From: Tricholomella constricta
Taxonomy: Eukaryota > Basidiomycota > Agaricomycetes > Agaricales > Lyophyllaceae
Length of the DNA: 64,000 nucleotides
Assembly (NCBI GenBank): GCA_013368375.1
Contig: JAACJP010000043.1
Coordinates: 248,001-312,000 of the forward strand
Reading direction: 5' to 3'
Shown: positions 23,615 to 35,940 of the stretch, one piece after another
How positions within the stretch are numbered: the stretch's first letter is position 1
How the letters are laid out: the number at the start of each line of letters is the position of its first letter
The notes under the pieces: generated by a model
Seen by the model: only the letters and a program-made list of their open reading frames with translations
What the model was told of the DNA's origin: nothing
The model's database searches: none
Position numbers and translations under genes: made by a program

Positions 23615-24161
23615 CGCGAGGTCCTCTGCAAGCTCGAATTTGTTCTTCTGTCATGGGTCGTTGATCTTGATCGTCTTGTTCATACTTCTTTGGTAGAACA
23701 TACACCCTTTTGTCTTCGAACCAATCACCGGTCGGCGTTCGGCGAGTGATCACGCGCACGATGGACCGCCCGAATTGCAAGTACATACCTTTGTTAAGTC
23801 TCGAATTCAAGGCACGTCCGGCCGCTCCAAGAAGCCAACCACATCATGCTGTCCTCGCCCAACTTTTGGCTGTCGCGGGCCGTTCACCGATGGACTTTGA
23901 CTAATGCCTTCCCTGAAAATGATCACTTGCGTTGTAGGGCCCTCTCGTGTCGAGGCTCGTGACTGGCTGCGTACCGGACAACTTACCTTACGACGGCCAT
24001 TTCCTCATCGATAACGAGTTTGAGGCTTCTTTTCGGAATCGATTACTATTACCTTGCAATCAAGTCGCGACGAATTGGGGATCCGCTTTGTATTCCCCTC
24101 CATTTATCAATCAAGCTTTTCGGAAAAAAAGTTTTGAACGTCAAGCTTGAGCATTCATTCA
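23615..24161. other. Intergenic region between rpp1 and TupA-like copy 1
   Basis: This was duplicated with the block. On the minus strand a frame from about 23870 to 23600 is open (LQFGRSIVRVITRRT, then DWFEDKRVYVLPKKY), and exons could be drawn that end in GRGQHDVVGFLERPDVP. I recognise no family. The corresponding frame in copy 2 is shifted by a small deletion near 34,450. It may hold a small antisense gene or only 3' UTR and promoter sequence. Confidence 0.3.
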
Positions 24162-25364
24162 ATGTCGAAGAATTCGGACCTCGTACCACGAGCTACCTAC
24201 GACGGTGGATACCCCGCCGCGACAGAGATCAAGCTTCGCATCGCGAACGGTGGGGCTGGACAGTCGGGGCTGATCGGCGAATGGGCAAACGTGTTCATAC
24301 GACACTGTGTCGACGACCTTGGGATGGAGCCTTTCAAAGTACGCATCATCATCCATACCATTATTATTATTATTGCGTGTTGAGTGTCCTTTTGAGGTCG
24401 GATGGTACCTGGGCGACACGACCGAGAGCCTGGGGTACCTTGCAGCGGGCTCTGTGGACGTTGCAGTGACGTACAACGAGGCTGCGGAGAGGCAGCTCGT
24501 GGATAGCAAATTGGCGTCCAAAAGGGTATACGGATTTCGTGTATGCTGCTCTAGAATGTCTTCTCCTTCTGCGACTGACCGTTATATTAGGACCACTTTA
24601 TGCTTGTGGGCCCTAAATCCAACCCCGCAGGCCTAAATGAGGAGGACGACGTGTTGACGATGTTCAATAAGATTGTTACAGGTGGGAATGCCGATGTCGT
24701 TGTCAGTCAACCGTGTATTGTATTCTTCGTTCTGGAAGGCAAGGCAATACTCATGGCTTTGTTTTGATCTAGACGCCACCTGATCCTGCAAAGCGCCCAG
24801 CCATCCGATTCCTCTCCCGTTTCGATAAAAGCGCGACGAACATCAAAGAATCCGAGCTCTTCATCACGATAGGTCAAGTACGTCGTTTCCTCTGCTCAGC
24901 CCTGCCAAACTTGGAATCTGTGCTTACCCTAGTCACATCAAAAGGTCCCCTGGGCGCTCGCCTACTCAAAATGGTACCACCAATACCCGCGATTCCCTCT
25001 CCAAGCCCTCGAAGCCGCCTCCCTCCTCTCCGAATACACCCTCACCGACCGCGGCACCTGGCTCTCCTCGCCCTCCAACATCACCTCCAAGCTCGACATA
25101 TTCAAGGCCGGCTCCGACGACCCCAGGGACCCGCTTCTGAACCCGGCACATGTACTGCTGGGGAGCGGGGCAGACCCTGCGCACGCGAGTGTGTGGGGCG
25201 CCTTTATGGAGTGGGCAGTTGGAGGTTATCAAGCAGTTTACGCGCTTTGTTCATGGTTCTCGGGCTCTAAATGTTGTTGTATTTGTGGATCTGTTCAGGA
25301 GGTATCTGTGTATCCCTGCTCACGGAGAACTTGTACGCGAGCCAATGAGAGAGCAGAGACGTAA
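24162..25364 (+). CDS. TupA-like periplasmic-binding-fold protein, copy 1 (altered C-terminus)
   Basis: Exons are 24162-24338, 24397-24540, 24591-24701, 24773-24877 and 24945-25364. The protein belongs to the PBP-like family that resembles bacterial tungstate-binding TupA: LRIANGGAGQSGLIGEW at the start, TTESLGYLAAGSVDVAVTYN, VYGFRDHFMLVGPKSNPAG, FLSRFDKSATNIKESELF and VPWALAYSKWYHQYP. No signal peptide is visible at the chosen ATG. Compared with copy 2, a deletion after FMEW shifts the frame; the last 45 or so residues are unrelated, cysteine-rich and probably non-native. Ligand and role in fungi are unknown. It may be expressed but is likely impaired. Confidence 0.72.
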
Positions 25365-25839
25365 AAAAAAGAGCAAAAAAACACAAAAGTTCGACTTAGC
25401 CGAGTTTTTTTGGACCATAGTTTCCCCTCCCCAATGGGGAGACTTTTCAATAAAAAGGTTTTGCCTTCAAGTTCGTCCTCACGGCCAACGTGACCCGTCC
25501 TTACTACATGTCGACTACATACGAGGAATCAGAGCTATTTGCAATCGTGCTCAGCAGTGGAATCATCACGGAGCATGAAAATCAGGACGGGGAAGAGTGG
25601 GAAGTAGTGTTCCGAAGGGAAATCGGCAGAACATCAGCCGTTGTGGCCCGTGCTCAGTAGTGAAAGTTCAAATAAACGGCCCCCGTGTCAAGGAGAAATA
25701 AGAGGAGCATCGTCAAAAATCAAGAGATTGAGGGCAGGTGCAGCGTTCAAAACGACCAGAGAGCAGTCGCGAAGTTGAAGACTGGAAGGTGCAGCCATCG
25801 ACGGAAAAGGTGATGTCGAGAAATGGAGATGCTGTGGCA
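25365..25839. other. Flank between TupA-like copy 1 and the tandem array
   Basis: AT-rich runs at 25,360-25,400 are followed by sequence without coding signal. From about 25,700 faint resemblance to the neighbouring repeat units begins. Confidence 0.35.
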
Positions 25840-27270
25840 GTGCTACGTGCTGCCCAGAGGTGATTGGTGGAACGAATCGAGATTGAGAAGACCATGCAGA
25901 GGAGAGGCAGTGCTATGCGTCATTGGCAGACATCCAGGATCATACAGCAGAATACGCTGCTGCAAGAAGGTGATTGGCGGACACCCAGAAATCGAGTTGA
26001 GGGGCAGGATGACGTTGATGCATGGCGTGTAAAGCAGTAGTGATTGGGGGGGATATCCTGATCTGCGGACGTCGAAAAACCAAATGATGTGTCGGAGGAT
26101 ACATGTAGAGACCGCGCGCTCCGCAACGGCAATCGGCGGACGTCGGTTCATGGCGGCAGGATCCATGTAGAGGATCTGCTAATGTGCTCCGTAACAGCGA
26201 TCGGCGGACGTCGAAAAATCAGATAATAAAATCCTTGGTGCAGGTGGGGGGGCAGGATCCAATATAGGAACATCGAATGGGTGGACAGGATCCGTGTTGC
26301 CCAGGTGTAGCCTAACGTGCTCTGTAACAGCAATCGGCGGACGTCCAAAAATCAAATAATAAAATTCTTGGGGCAGGATTTGCGTAGAGACGTCGAAAGT
26401 CGAATGGCGTATGGGTGGGCAGGTTCCATTCCTAACATGCTCTGTAACAGCGATCGGCGGGACGTCAAAAAATGGAATAATAGAAATTTCGGGCGCAGGA
26501 TTTGCATAGAGACGTCGAAAATTGAATGGCGCATGGGTGGTAGGTTCCATTCCTAACGTGGTCTGTAACAGCAATCGGCGGACGTCCAAAAACCAAATAA
26601 TAAAATTTTGGGGGCAGGATTTGCGTAGACGTCGAAAATCGAATGGCGCATGGGTGGGTAGGTTCCATTCCTAACGTGCTCTGTAACAGCGATTGGCGGA
26701 CGGCAAAAAATGGAATAATAAAAATTCTGGTGCACGGGGATAAGATTTGCGTAGAGACGTCGAAAATCGAATGGTGCATGGGTGGGCAGGTCCCATTCCT
26801 AATGTGCTCTGTAACAGCGATCGGCGGACGTCAAAAAATGGAATAATCAAAATTTTGGTGCACGGGGGCAGAATCCGATGCCCATAACATTGGTCGGCAG
26901 ACATTGATCAAGCAAATGGTGCACAGCTGGGCATGGAACATGTACGGATATAATTAAATGTGCCCCATGAAGGCGATTGGCGGACATCAAAAAATCACAT
27001 CAAAAAAAATCTGGATGATTACAGAGGCAAAGTCGGTGGACATCTGATGTGGCCCTCGTCGGAGTGAAGTTGTAATATGAACTGAAGACTTGTGAGATTG
27101 ACATGACAATGACAGCATAATGGAGGCATACATACATTGAAAAGATGAATCAAAAAAATCTAGATGATTATACCAAGTCGCTGGCCATCTGATGTGGCGC
27201 TTGCTTGAGCTGTTGTAATCTGGTAAGACCAACACGACAACGACAGCATAATGGTGACATACATACCTTG
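25840..27270. repeat. Decayed tandem array of ~120-bp units
   Basis: The core gctctgtaacagcgatcggc followed by ggacgtc recurs near 26,181, 26,309, 26,437, 26,558, 26,677 and 26,799, so the period is 119-128 bp. Each unit also holds an A-rich aaaaaatggaataata stretch and a gaatggcgcatgggtggg stretch. Weaker copies extend left to about 25,860 and right to about 27,190, including a longer-period pair at 27,000 and 27,140. Minus-strand frames through the array are repeat artefacts whose lengths follow the unit length. No flanking gene, terminal repeats or protein identify it as part of a known element. Confidence 0.85.
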
Positions 27271-29228
27271 ATGCATATGTAGGTCGGCCCATTGAGACGT
27301 GCTCATCCTTATGGACAAGTCAGATTATATGTCCTTCCAAAATGCGAAAAATACACACCAATTACCATGTCGAGGTCATACTAGTCTATTGATGTTCCGA
27401 CAGTGGTCGAACAGAAATTCATCTCATTCAAAAAACATTTACGTAACAGTAGTTAACCTATGCAATTTTGCAAGTGTCAGCTGAGTTTGCAGCAGCACAT
27501 TGAGTAGCAACACACACCTTCATTCATGTGCAACAGGTATCTACGAGAGGAGGATTAGCTAAACTCAGTAGATATACAAACGAAATGGGTCACCTTAGTA
27601 CACTCCTGTCTCCTCCTCGCTCGAAACAGCTTGAGCTGTGAGGCTTCTCGAAGACTTCAATTGTATTGATAATTGAAAGGGCTGCGGGAACGAGTTGTGC
27701 ATGCAAGAACCACTCAGCAGTGCAACCAAGGCATATTGGTCGAGCAAATGAGGGCTATATATAAATCTGATGAGTGATGAAAGCTGGCTGAGTGGGTAAG
27801 TGACGCACCGTTATGTTCCCTTCAAAACTAAAAGTTGTCCATGCGCGCCTTGTAGTCAATATCTGCAGAGGACAAGAATATGACACATAAGTCAGAATCA
27901 CAAATTGAGCACGACATAACGTACCATTGTGAGTGCGCAAGTTGACAGATGTGGCTAACGGTAAGATTAAACAGAGCTTTGGCCTCAAGAATGAATAGAA
28001 AGACGTACTCATGTTTGTTGAAGGTATCACCAGGACATGGGTGCATATAGCGGACTGGCATAGAGACAAGTGGGAACACGATGGAGCGCAAGAGTGGCGG
28101 CGGCCAGTTCAGCTTTTTATATACGGTAAGTTAAGCGACGAGAGCGGTGACGCGTAAATGATCAGGGTCATTGATTTCTGAACGCACGCATATTGCAGAA
28201 TTTCCCATACTCACCAAGTACGTAAATTGTGTTTCCGTTCTGTATCCCGGCCTCTGCAACGCTTCTTGAATATTATTTACGCCTCTCAGCATCACTTCTG
28301 GGTTCAGAACAACTGGATTTCTGTGGGCTAGCTGACTGAGAAAATTGCAGCGATAGTTACCCTGCAAATGAGATCTGCCAGGGAGAGGTGTCTTGTAGCA
28401 ACTAGGACTCACTTTCTGTTGGAAAATTGTTTCGCCAGACAAGGGTGTCCGTGCAGTGACTCGGACTCGGAGTCCGGCAACCAAACTGATCAAGTCCCAA
28501 TCGGGCCACGGCGACGTTATCACCTTCAACCAATACCATGACCAAACCTCAATTTTTTATTCCATCTTCCAACTACAAGCTTGCAGCTCAATAAACTCGA
28601 AGGGACTTTCGCGGCGTGCAGATGAATTGTAAACATAATTTCCGCCAGGTGGGTCCCTGCCTTGACCCTTTCTCGGCGCGTAGGCGTCCCGATCAACTTT
28701 ACATTTCTCGTCTAAAGTCTACGATTTTCAAGCTAGATTCAAAGTGGGCAAAATCAACAGGTTCGCTGTCAGGTTTGTACTCTGGTAGACTGGTTTCAAT
28801 ACGCTGAAATCGATCGGAAACTGTAGCTATCTCGGTACGCTCCGCACCGTGCCATGTACTTATGAATTGTGTGTACACAGCCTATCTCACAAGCGTCTCG
28901 CTTCAAGAGAATTCTACGTCACTGCTTAATTGGATGTACCTGACCGGTAAGTACATATGTCATTTGACATCCGAGGCAGTATTCTAACGCTTCCGTCCGA
29001 TCCGCGAAGGGAGCAGCCAGATTGCCCTGCGCAGCGTCACATTGCCGCGTGAACACTCTCAGAGCAGTGTTTGGTGCTTTTAATAGTGTGATCACTTGTC
29101 CTTTGCGTCCCTACAATTAGTCGGCCGTTGAGTACGTCTCTATTGCTAACTTCTATCATTTTCTCCAGGGTTTTCATCTTCTCCGTAGATCAACGGAATT
29201 CTACTTGACCCTTAGCCCATGATTAAGT
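27271..29228. other. Gene-poor region with a possible small minus-strand gene
   Basis: No recognised domain. On the minus strand, 28,529-28,130 can be read as three short exons with good splice signals (GTGAGT donors near 28,412 and 28,217) and a peptide containing LRVRVTARTPLSGETIF and VNNIQEALQRPGYRTE. It has no in-frame ATG and no family that I know. Everything else is low-information sequence. Confidence 0.3.
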
Positions 29229-30745
29229 CCCCGCTGCGATGACTGCTCAAGGCACCGCTAACAATCCTCCAAGCTCGCTTCCTCCTCTGCGCGCTACGTC
29301 GCTGTCTTATCGTGTACCTGACTGGTACATCTATTCACACTGCCTCTGATCATCATCGTATGATCATCATCGTATCTAAACCTTGCTTCCGTGTTGCGCA
29401 GCATCGCCTGAGACGCGAATGGCATCTATAAGAATAGATACGTCTCCGTCTTCCACCCCGGGCATTCAACATTCTGAGCAGTACGACCGCCTGTCTGTCA
29501 TGTCTGCGTCATGGCGTTTTTTTATTCCAATGATTTTTCTGGCCCGAGCAGTGCTTTCACCGGATGGGAACGATGCGCGGCATCGACGGGAACACATGGA
29601 TCTTTCATCCCTTACTTCGAGGGGTATTCGCCTCCGAGTTGAAGTTCTAGCCCGTTGATAAGCACGTACGTCCCTCCCTGTGTCAAAAACGCTGTTACTG
29701 ATCATTGTTTCCTAATCTAGGCAGCGCCCCACGAAAATTCGATTTTTTCACATTCCGGGAATCACTGTTTTCTTATCTGGATGTTCTGAGAGGAATGGCG
29801 ATTGTACACGGTGGAGGCCAGTCGTAAGTCACACAAGTAGCATATACTTCCCGCTGCGATGACTGCTGAAGGCGCCGCTAACGATTCCCAAATCTCGCTT
29901 CCTCCTCTGCTGCGCTATGTCACTGTTCTATCATGTACCTGACTGGTACGTCTAGTTACATTGCCGCTGGTTATTACTTTATCTAAATCTTGCTTCCCTG
30001 CTGTGCAGCATCATCGTCGTAGACGCGAACGGCATCTGACAATAATAGATCAGGTACGTCTTCGTCTGCGAGAGTGCTTCCGCCGGATGAAATCAATGCG
30101 CAGGAGGGGTTCATCGACGGCTTGAACACATGAATCTTCTCTTAGACTAATCCCCTCCGATTCGAATCCCTAGCCCGTAAATAAGCTGGAAGAATAGATC
30201 TGTACATGACAACCACGCTCGATTAACTGAATACAACACGTACGTCCCTCCCTGTGCCGAAAGCGCTGCTGCTGATTATTGTTTTAAGGGACGAAAGTCG
30301 AATAGGCGGCACCCCACCAAAATTTAATTTTTCGGCTTCCGGGAATCACTGTTTTCTTACGCGGATGTTCTCAGAGGAATGGCGATCGTACGCGGTGAGG
30401 CCAGTGTAAATGACATATCTCAATCTGACGTTCTCGTACAGCTACACACAGCATCTCTTTTTGTGGTGTTTTTGGATGTATTTTCCGTTCCAATGATTAC
30501 TGTGGCCTCAGCAGTGCTTTCACTGGATGGGAATGATGCGCGGGAGGGTTTATCGGCTATGGATATCCTCAACCCTTATTCCCAGGGGTATTCGCCTCCG
30601 ATTCGAATTTCGGGTTTTACTCACGTCTCGTACGCCTTATGAAAATTCGATTTTTCGGCTTCCGGGAATCACTGTTTTCTTACTTGGATGTTCTCAAAGG
30701 AGAGGCGATTGTACGCTGTGGAGGCCAGTCTCACTGCATGGATTT
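29229..30745 (+). repeat. Tandem array of ~0.55-0.6-kb units, three copies
   Basis: Unit 1 spans 29,229-29,825 and unit 2 spans 29,850-30,410. Unit 3, at about 30,480-30,738, lacks the 5' part. Units 1 and 2 open with cccgctgcgatgactgct. All three contain a block around gtgctttcaccggatgggaa or a variant, and close with ccgggaatcactgttttctt plus gaggccagt. The frames that appear open in one unit are broken in the others, so coding is unlikely. It may be a decayed non-autonomous element or a satellite-like family. Confidence 0.8.
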
Positions 30746-32955
30746 CATCAGATCTGTGCACGCCTAATTTCGGGAAATGATTAGGACGGCTCAAGGCACT
30801 CGAAGCGGTCCTCGCCTCCCTCGACGGCCATATTCTTTACCCCAGCATTCGAACACGAAGATGCACGTTGAAGACACCGTTATGACGCCCCACGTCCCTG
30901 AAACCAGGAGTGGAGTGAAGCGAAGCCGCGGTCCGATTGCGTCCTCCGCCGTTTGTACGTACATTTTGTTCGCTTTTGATCTCCGTCGTTGCCGAAATTC
31001 TATAAAAGCTGTCTCGAATCCCTATCTTCTGTCCAGCTTCAGCTATCTGCCAATTCTCCTCTGTGTTCTCCTTCCATCTTCTTTCTTTCGAATTGCAAAG
31101 TAAGATTTACGCAAACGGTGCGATGGACTCATCATATTGAAAAGGTATGTATCAGTAGTGTTTATTTCGTCCAACGCTGACAATTCTCCGTAGCCCTTCG
31201 GTCTTTTCTGTGGCTCGACCACGGTGTGTTCTTATTACTCCGACACTGTCCTTAGCTCGATGGCGACGCTCGTAAGCCTAGATCCGCGGCAAATGTCAAT
31301 GATTCAAGGTACGAACTTCAACTTGCATATCATTCTTACACTCTACGCCATGATTGTCCGTCAGCCCGTGATTTCGATGCTGTAAGCCCTGCACGCGCCC
31401 TTTGTTCATTCGTAATATGTCTTCTGCGAGTGCCAGGTTTTGTAGCGCGTATCGACTATTACAGATGTTCTAGCGATGCCGTGAGTACAAATACTTTTCA
31501 GCCATCATAGGCAAAGTATCTGCTTGTGTATGCGCTGCAAGAGCCCATCAGCATTTGTCAAAGCGAGCAGTGCCCTTTCCATCAGTTGTCTATGCAACTC
31601 GTGGGCCATGTCGCGCTGTGGCATGGCATCATGTACCTATCTCATTCACGCAGCATATTATTCAGGTCTTTTATTCTTTACGTAGTTTACACTGTACCTA
31701 GAAAGTAATACGCCTCTGCCGCTGCCCATAGCGTGCATTTGTATGACTGACATCATCTCTCCGAATGCCAGCCTGTCGCGCTGTTGCGTCTGCGGCGCCG
31801 CCATCTTGGTGTATCAAGAGCTTCGCGGATGCGTACTCACTTCTCTGCGAGTCCCAATGAGCACTGTGATACGAAAAGAAAGGCGACACTACACACCGGA
31901 TTCTGAAGCCAGATCCCAGTCGTGTTCGAGGTGTTTGTGTGATAGCTACGAGTTTGTGAACAGAAATCGGAGAAGAACACGCACAGGTATCTGGCCGTGG
32001 ATTGTTGCTGAGTGCGAGATTTAAATTCGAGATTTGGCCGTCCCGCCGATCGAGATTGCATCATCCGTCGTCACAGCTGCGAGTTTGTACACAGAAAGGA
32101 GAAGAATACGCACAGGGTTTGATTGTGTACGGGCGGGAGGGCGCGGATAGCCATGGAATATGTCGAACGCCAAATGCGATTTCACAGGTGAATGCTGGCC
32201 TTGGTGAGCATGCGTGAACAGATATAACTATGAGACGCACCAAATTCGCCCCAAATTCTGATCGCAAATAATGTCTTCCGCCAAATGACCTCCCGTTCCG
32301 TGGTAAGGCTATAATCATAAGTGCAGATCTCTGACAGAAGGAGATGGAATACGCACCGAATTCTGCGCTGCTCGTTGGTGCCGTGAACACGTAGATCGCA
32401 TAGACCTTGGCTATCGCGCCGCTCGTTGGTGCGGTGAGCACGTAAACCTGGGCCATCGCGCTCCAGTAAACACGTCGAAAACATGGACGCCTGCGCCATG
32501 GACCCGAGTTTGAATGTTTCGTGGTCAGTCGGTTGCCGTTGCGATTGCGATCCTGCGGCAGCCGAGTCGATGGCTGTGGATGAATGGGTGGACAGAGCAG
32601 CGCACTAACCTTGTTAGATCTACGAGTTCTCGCGATGCAACGCTTAGACGCACCAAGTCGCGATCACACTTCCTATCTTCCGCCCTTCATCGCCATGCAC
32701 CAAAGGAACCCGGGTCTCGCGCCATACATTCGAACCCTGCAGTAAGGCTATAACTAGAAAGGAAGTCGAGTACGCACCGAGTTCTGACTGAAGGCTAGCT
32801 GGCAGAAGAGCATAGACGATGTCGATGAACATAAAGGTCGTACGATGGGTCGTAGAGGCGCGTCGGGACTGCAGCTGGGAGGATGAAGAGAATGAGAATG
32901 AAGCGCGTGCCAAGGCTTGGCAATTCTTCGAAGGTTATCACAGTCACCCTACGCC
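30746..32955. other. Gene-poor region with short local repeats
   Basis: No gene was recognised. A segment with agaagaacacgcacagg near 31,970 recurs as agaagaatacgcacaggg near 32,100. A 50-bp motif containing gctcgttggtgc is present twice in tandem at about 32,370-32,455. These local duplications give several medium-length frames on both strands that are not credible genes. Confidence 0.35.
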
Positions 32956-35940
32956 ATGTATTTCGATCTCAACGTACCCATTCCCAACGTCGCGCAAACC
33001 TCAGCTCAAGGGGCCTCAAAAAAAGGGAAAGGAAAGCAACAACCAACACCCGGCTCATCATCCTGAGGCTCATCTATCACATTTTCCGCATCTCAAATCA
33101 GCAGAGTCGAAGCCCGCGTCGACCTCCTCGTTCGTTATAAGTCCTTTCTCGCGAATCCCAATCTGATTGAGTGGTTCCCAGTCTTAACGGATTGTATCGC
33201 CAAGTAGGATACACGGTCATCGCGTTCAACCAGGTCGTGCATAAAAAGGTGGATCCGAAGATACATGTGAACACCGCCGAGAGTCTCGTGCGCCAGCTCC
33301 GGAACCGGCCTGGGCTCGTTTACCTGAAGAGGCTGAGTATCATCCTGGACGAGGACAGCGAGAAAGGGTTCGGACTGGTAAGCAAGCGCCGTGTTTTTAT
33401 CGCATTGGTCCTTACCACAACTTGACGGTCGTCCTTAGACGAATGCAAATGCTTCCCTGTTCCCTTCATATGATCTGATCGGGCTCGTACCCTTGACGCA
33501 GACCTCCTTCGCCCTCGCCTGCCTGACCCATTCCATGCCTTCCCCGCTAACAGCGCACATCATCTCCCTCCCCCTGACTCTCCCCCGCCTCGCCTTCCAC
33601 CTCAAACACACCCTCATCCGAACCGCCATCAAAAACGGGGCCGTCTTCGAGATCAGCTACGTCGGTGCCCTGGGCGGGGAGAACGAGCCTGTTCTGGTGA
33701 ATGCGGGTGCAGCTGAGAATGGGGCGCCGGCGGCGAAGAGGAATTGGTGGGCGGCGGCTAAGGAGTTGGTTCGTGTTACGAAGGGGAAGAGTGTAGTTGT
33801 TAGTGGTGGAGTTGTTTCGGAGGCGGATCTACGAGCACCTAGCTACGGACGTTGGGAATCTGTATGTTCGCAGCCCCTCGATTCCTTGAATTTTTTTTGC
33901 TTTTTTGATTTCGAGGTACTGCTACTTAGGATCACGCTGCTTGGTCTCGCTCAAGATGTGGCACACGCCAGTCTGACAAAGGTACTGAAATCATTGGTGT
34001 TACGAGCTCGTAAGTTTCGTCAGCCGTGTCATCCAGAGTCGCTGATTTTGAATGTGGCAACAAGAGACGCGCGCAGCACCTACCGTGCAGTGTTTTCGGA
34101 ACCTACAGTTATCATACCTGAAGGAACAGCGCACTCGGCACCTGCAGCTAGTCTAGGAGCAGGAGATCCGACTCCAGCCTCGGATGCTACAGGCATTTCT
34201 TCTCAGTCTGCAAAGAAGCGGCCTCGTGCAGAGGAAGCTGAAGCCGGGCTGACGGGATCGGCGGGAATGGGAACGGGCGATGCTCAGAAGAAAAGGCGGA
34301 GAAAGAACAAGGGTAACCAACTCGCGCAGGGGTGACGCGAGATCCTCTGCAAGCTCGAATTTGTTCTTCTGTCATGGGCCGCTGATCTTGATCGTCTTGT
34401 CATACTTCTTTGGTAGAACATACACCCTTTTGTCTTCGAACCAATCACCGTTCCGCGAGTGATCACGCGCACGATGGACCGCCCGAATTGCAAGTACATA
34501 CCTTTGTTAAGTCTCAAATTCAAGGCACGTCCAGCCGCTCCGAGAAGCCAACCACATCATGCTGTCCTCGCCCAACTTTTGGCTGTCGCGGGCCGTTCAC
34601 CAATGGACTTTGACTAATGCCTTCCCTGAAAACGATCACTTGCGTTGAAGGGCCCTCTCGTGTCGAGGCTCGTGACTGGCTGCGTACCGGACAACTTACC
34701 TTACGACGGCCATTTCCTCATCGATAACGAGTCTGAGGCTTCTTTTCGGAATCGATTACTATTACTTAACTCGGTTCTCCTCTCTTGCAATCAAGTCGCG
34801 ACGAATTGGGGATCCGCTTTGTATTCCCCTCCATTTATCATTCAAGCTTTTCGGAAAAAAAAGTTTTGAACGTCAAGCTTGAGCATTCATTCAATGTCGA
34901 AGAATTCGGACCTCGTACCACGAGCCACCTACGACGGTGGATACACCGACGCGACGGAAATCAAACTTCGCATCGCGAACGGTGGGGCTGGACAGTCGGG
35001 GCTGATCGGCGAATGGTCAAACGCGTTCATACGACACTGTGTCGACCACCTTGGGATGGAGCCTTTCAAAGTACGCATCATCATCCATACCATTACTATT
35101 ATTATTGCGTGTTGAGTGTCCTTTTGAGGTCGGATGGTACCTGGGCGACACGACCGAGAGCTTGGGCTACCTCGCAGCGGGCTCTGTGGACGTTGCAGTG
35201 ACGTACAACGAGGCTGCGGAGAGGCAGCTCGTGGATAGCAAATTGGCGTCCAAAAGGGTATACGGATTTCGTGTAAGCTGCTCTAAAATGTCTTCTCCTT
35301 CTGCGACTGACCGTTATATTAGGACCACTTTATGCTTGTCGGCCCTAAATCCAACCCCGCAGGCCTAAATGAGGAGGATGACGTGTTGACGATGTTCAAT
35401 AAGATTGTTACAGGTGGGAATGCCGATGTCGTTGTCAGTCAACCGTGTATTGTATTCTTCGTTCTGGAAGGCAAGGCAATACTCATGGCTTTGTTTTGAT
35501 CTAGACGCCACCTGATCCTGCAAAGCGCCCGACCATCCGATTCCTCTCTCGGTTCGATAAAAGCGCGACGAACATCAAAGAATCCGAGCTCTTCATCACG
35601 ATAGGTCAAGTGCGCCCGTCTCCTCTGCTCTAGAATTTAATACTTAACCCAAGTCACATCAAAAGGTTCCCTGGGCGCTCGCCTACTCAAAATGGTACCA
35701 CCAATACCCGCGGTTCCCTCTCCAAGCCCTCGAAGCCGCCTCCCTCCTCTCCGAATACACCCTCACCGACCGCGGCACCTGGCTCTCCTCGCCCTCCAAC
35801 ATCACATCCCAGCTCGACATATTCAAGGCCGGCTCCGACGACCCCAGGGACCCGCTCCTGAACCCGGCGCATGTACTGCTGGGGAGCGGGGCGGACCCTG
35901 CGCACGCGAATGTGTGGGGCGCCTTTATGGAGTGGGTCGT
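32942..35940 (+). repeat. Segmental duplication, copy 2 (rpp1 relic + TupA-like)
   Basis: This is the direct partner of 22,215-25,232, about 10.7 kb away. It keeps the same gene order and introns. Differences are mostly single bases and indels of 1-18 bp. Confidence 0.9.
32956..34335 (+). pseudogene. rpp1: RNase P p30 gene, copy 2 (inactivated)
   Basis: The sequence follows copy 1 exon by exon, starting MYFDLNVPIP. TGA at 33,064-33,066 stops translation at codon 37. The first donor, GTAAGT in copy 1, reads ATAAGT here (about 33,137), so intron 1 cannot be removed normally. A 4-bp insertion (agct) near 33,842 shifts the frame at the end of exon 3. The shared one-base loss before GYTVIAFNQ is present too, so it predates the duplication. 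The C-terminal half (KHTLIRTAIKNGAVFEISY onward) remains open. Confidence 0.88.

Larger units (their letters stand above)
22215..25232 (+). repeat. Segmental duplication, copy 1 (rpp1 + TupA-like)
   Basis: About 3.0 kb matches 32,942-35,940 in direct orientation, with small indels and scattered substitutions. Introns and intergenic DNA are included, so this is a DNA-level duplication, not retroposition. Similarity begins a few bases before the rpp1 start codon and ends inside the last exon of the TupA-like gene. Confidence 0.9.

Noticed and set aside
26150..26900. Several overlapping minus-strand frames of 60-136 codons with repeated peptides
   Set aside because: They follow the 120-bp DNA repeat, appear in different frames from unit to unit, and have no conserved start or splice sites.
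25840..27270. Possible CRISPR-like array
   Set aside because: The whole unit is repeated, not short repeats with unique spacers, and the genome is clearly eukaryotic.
29383..30642. Two similar plus-strand peptides with AVLSLDGNDA-type sequence
   Set aside because: They come from the 0.6-kb tandem units; the frame is not kept in the middle unit, so coding selection is not supported.
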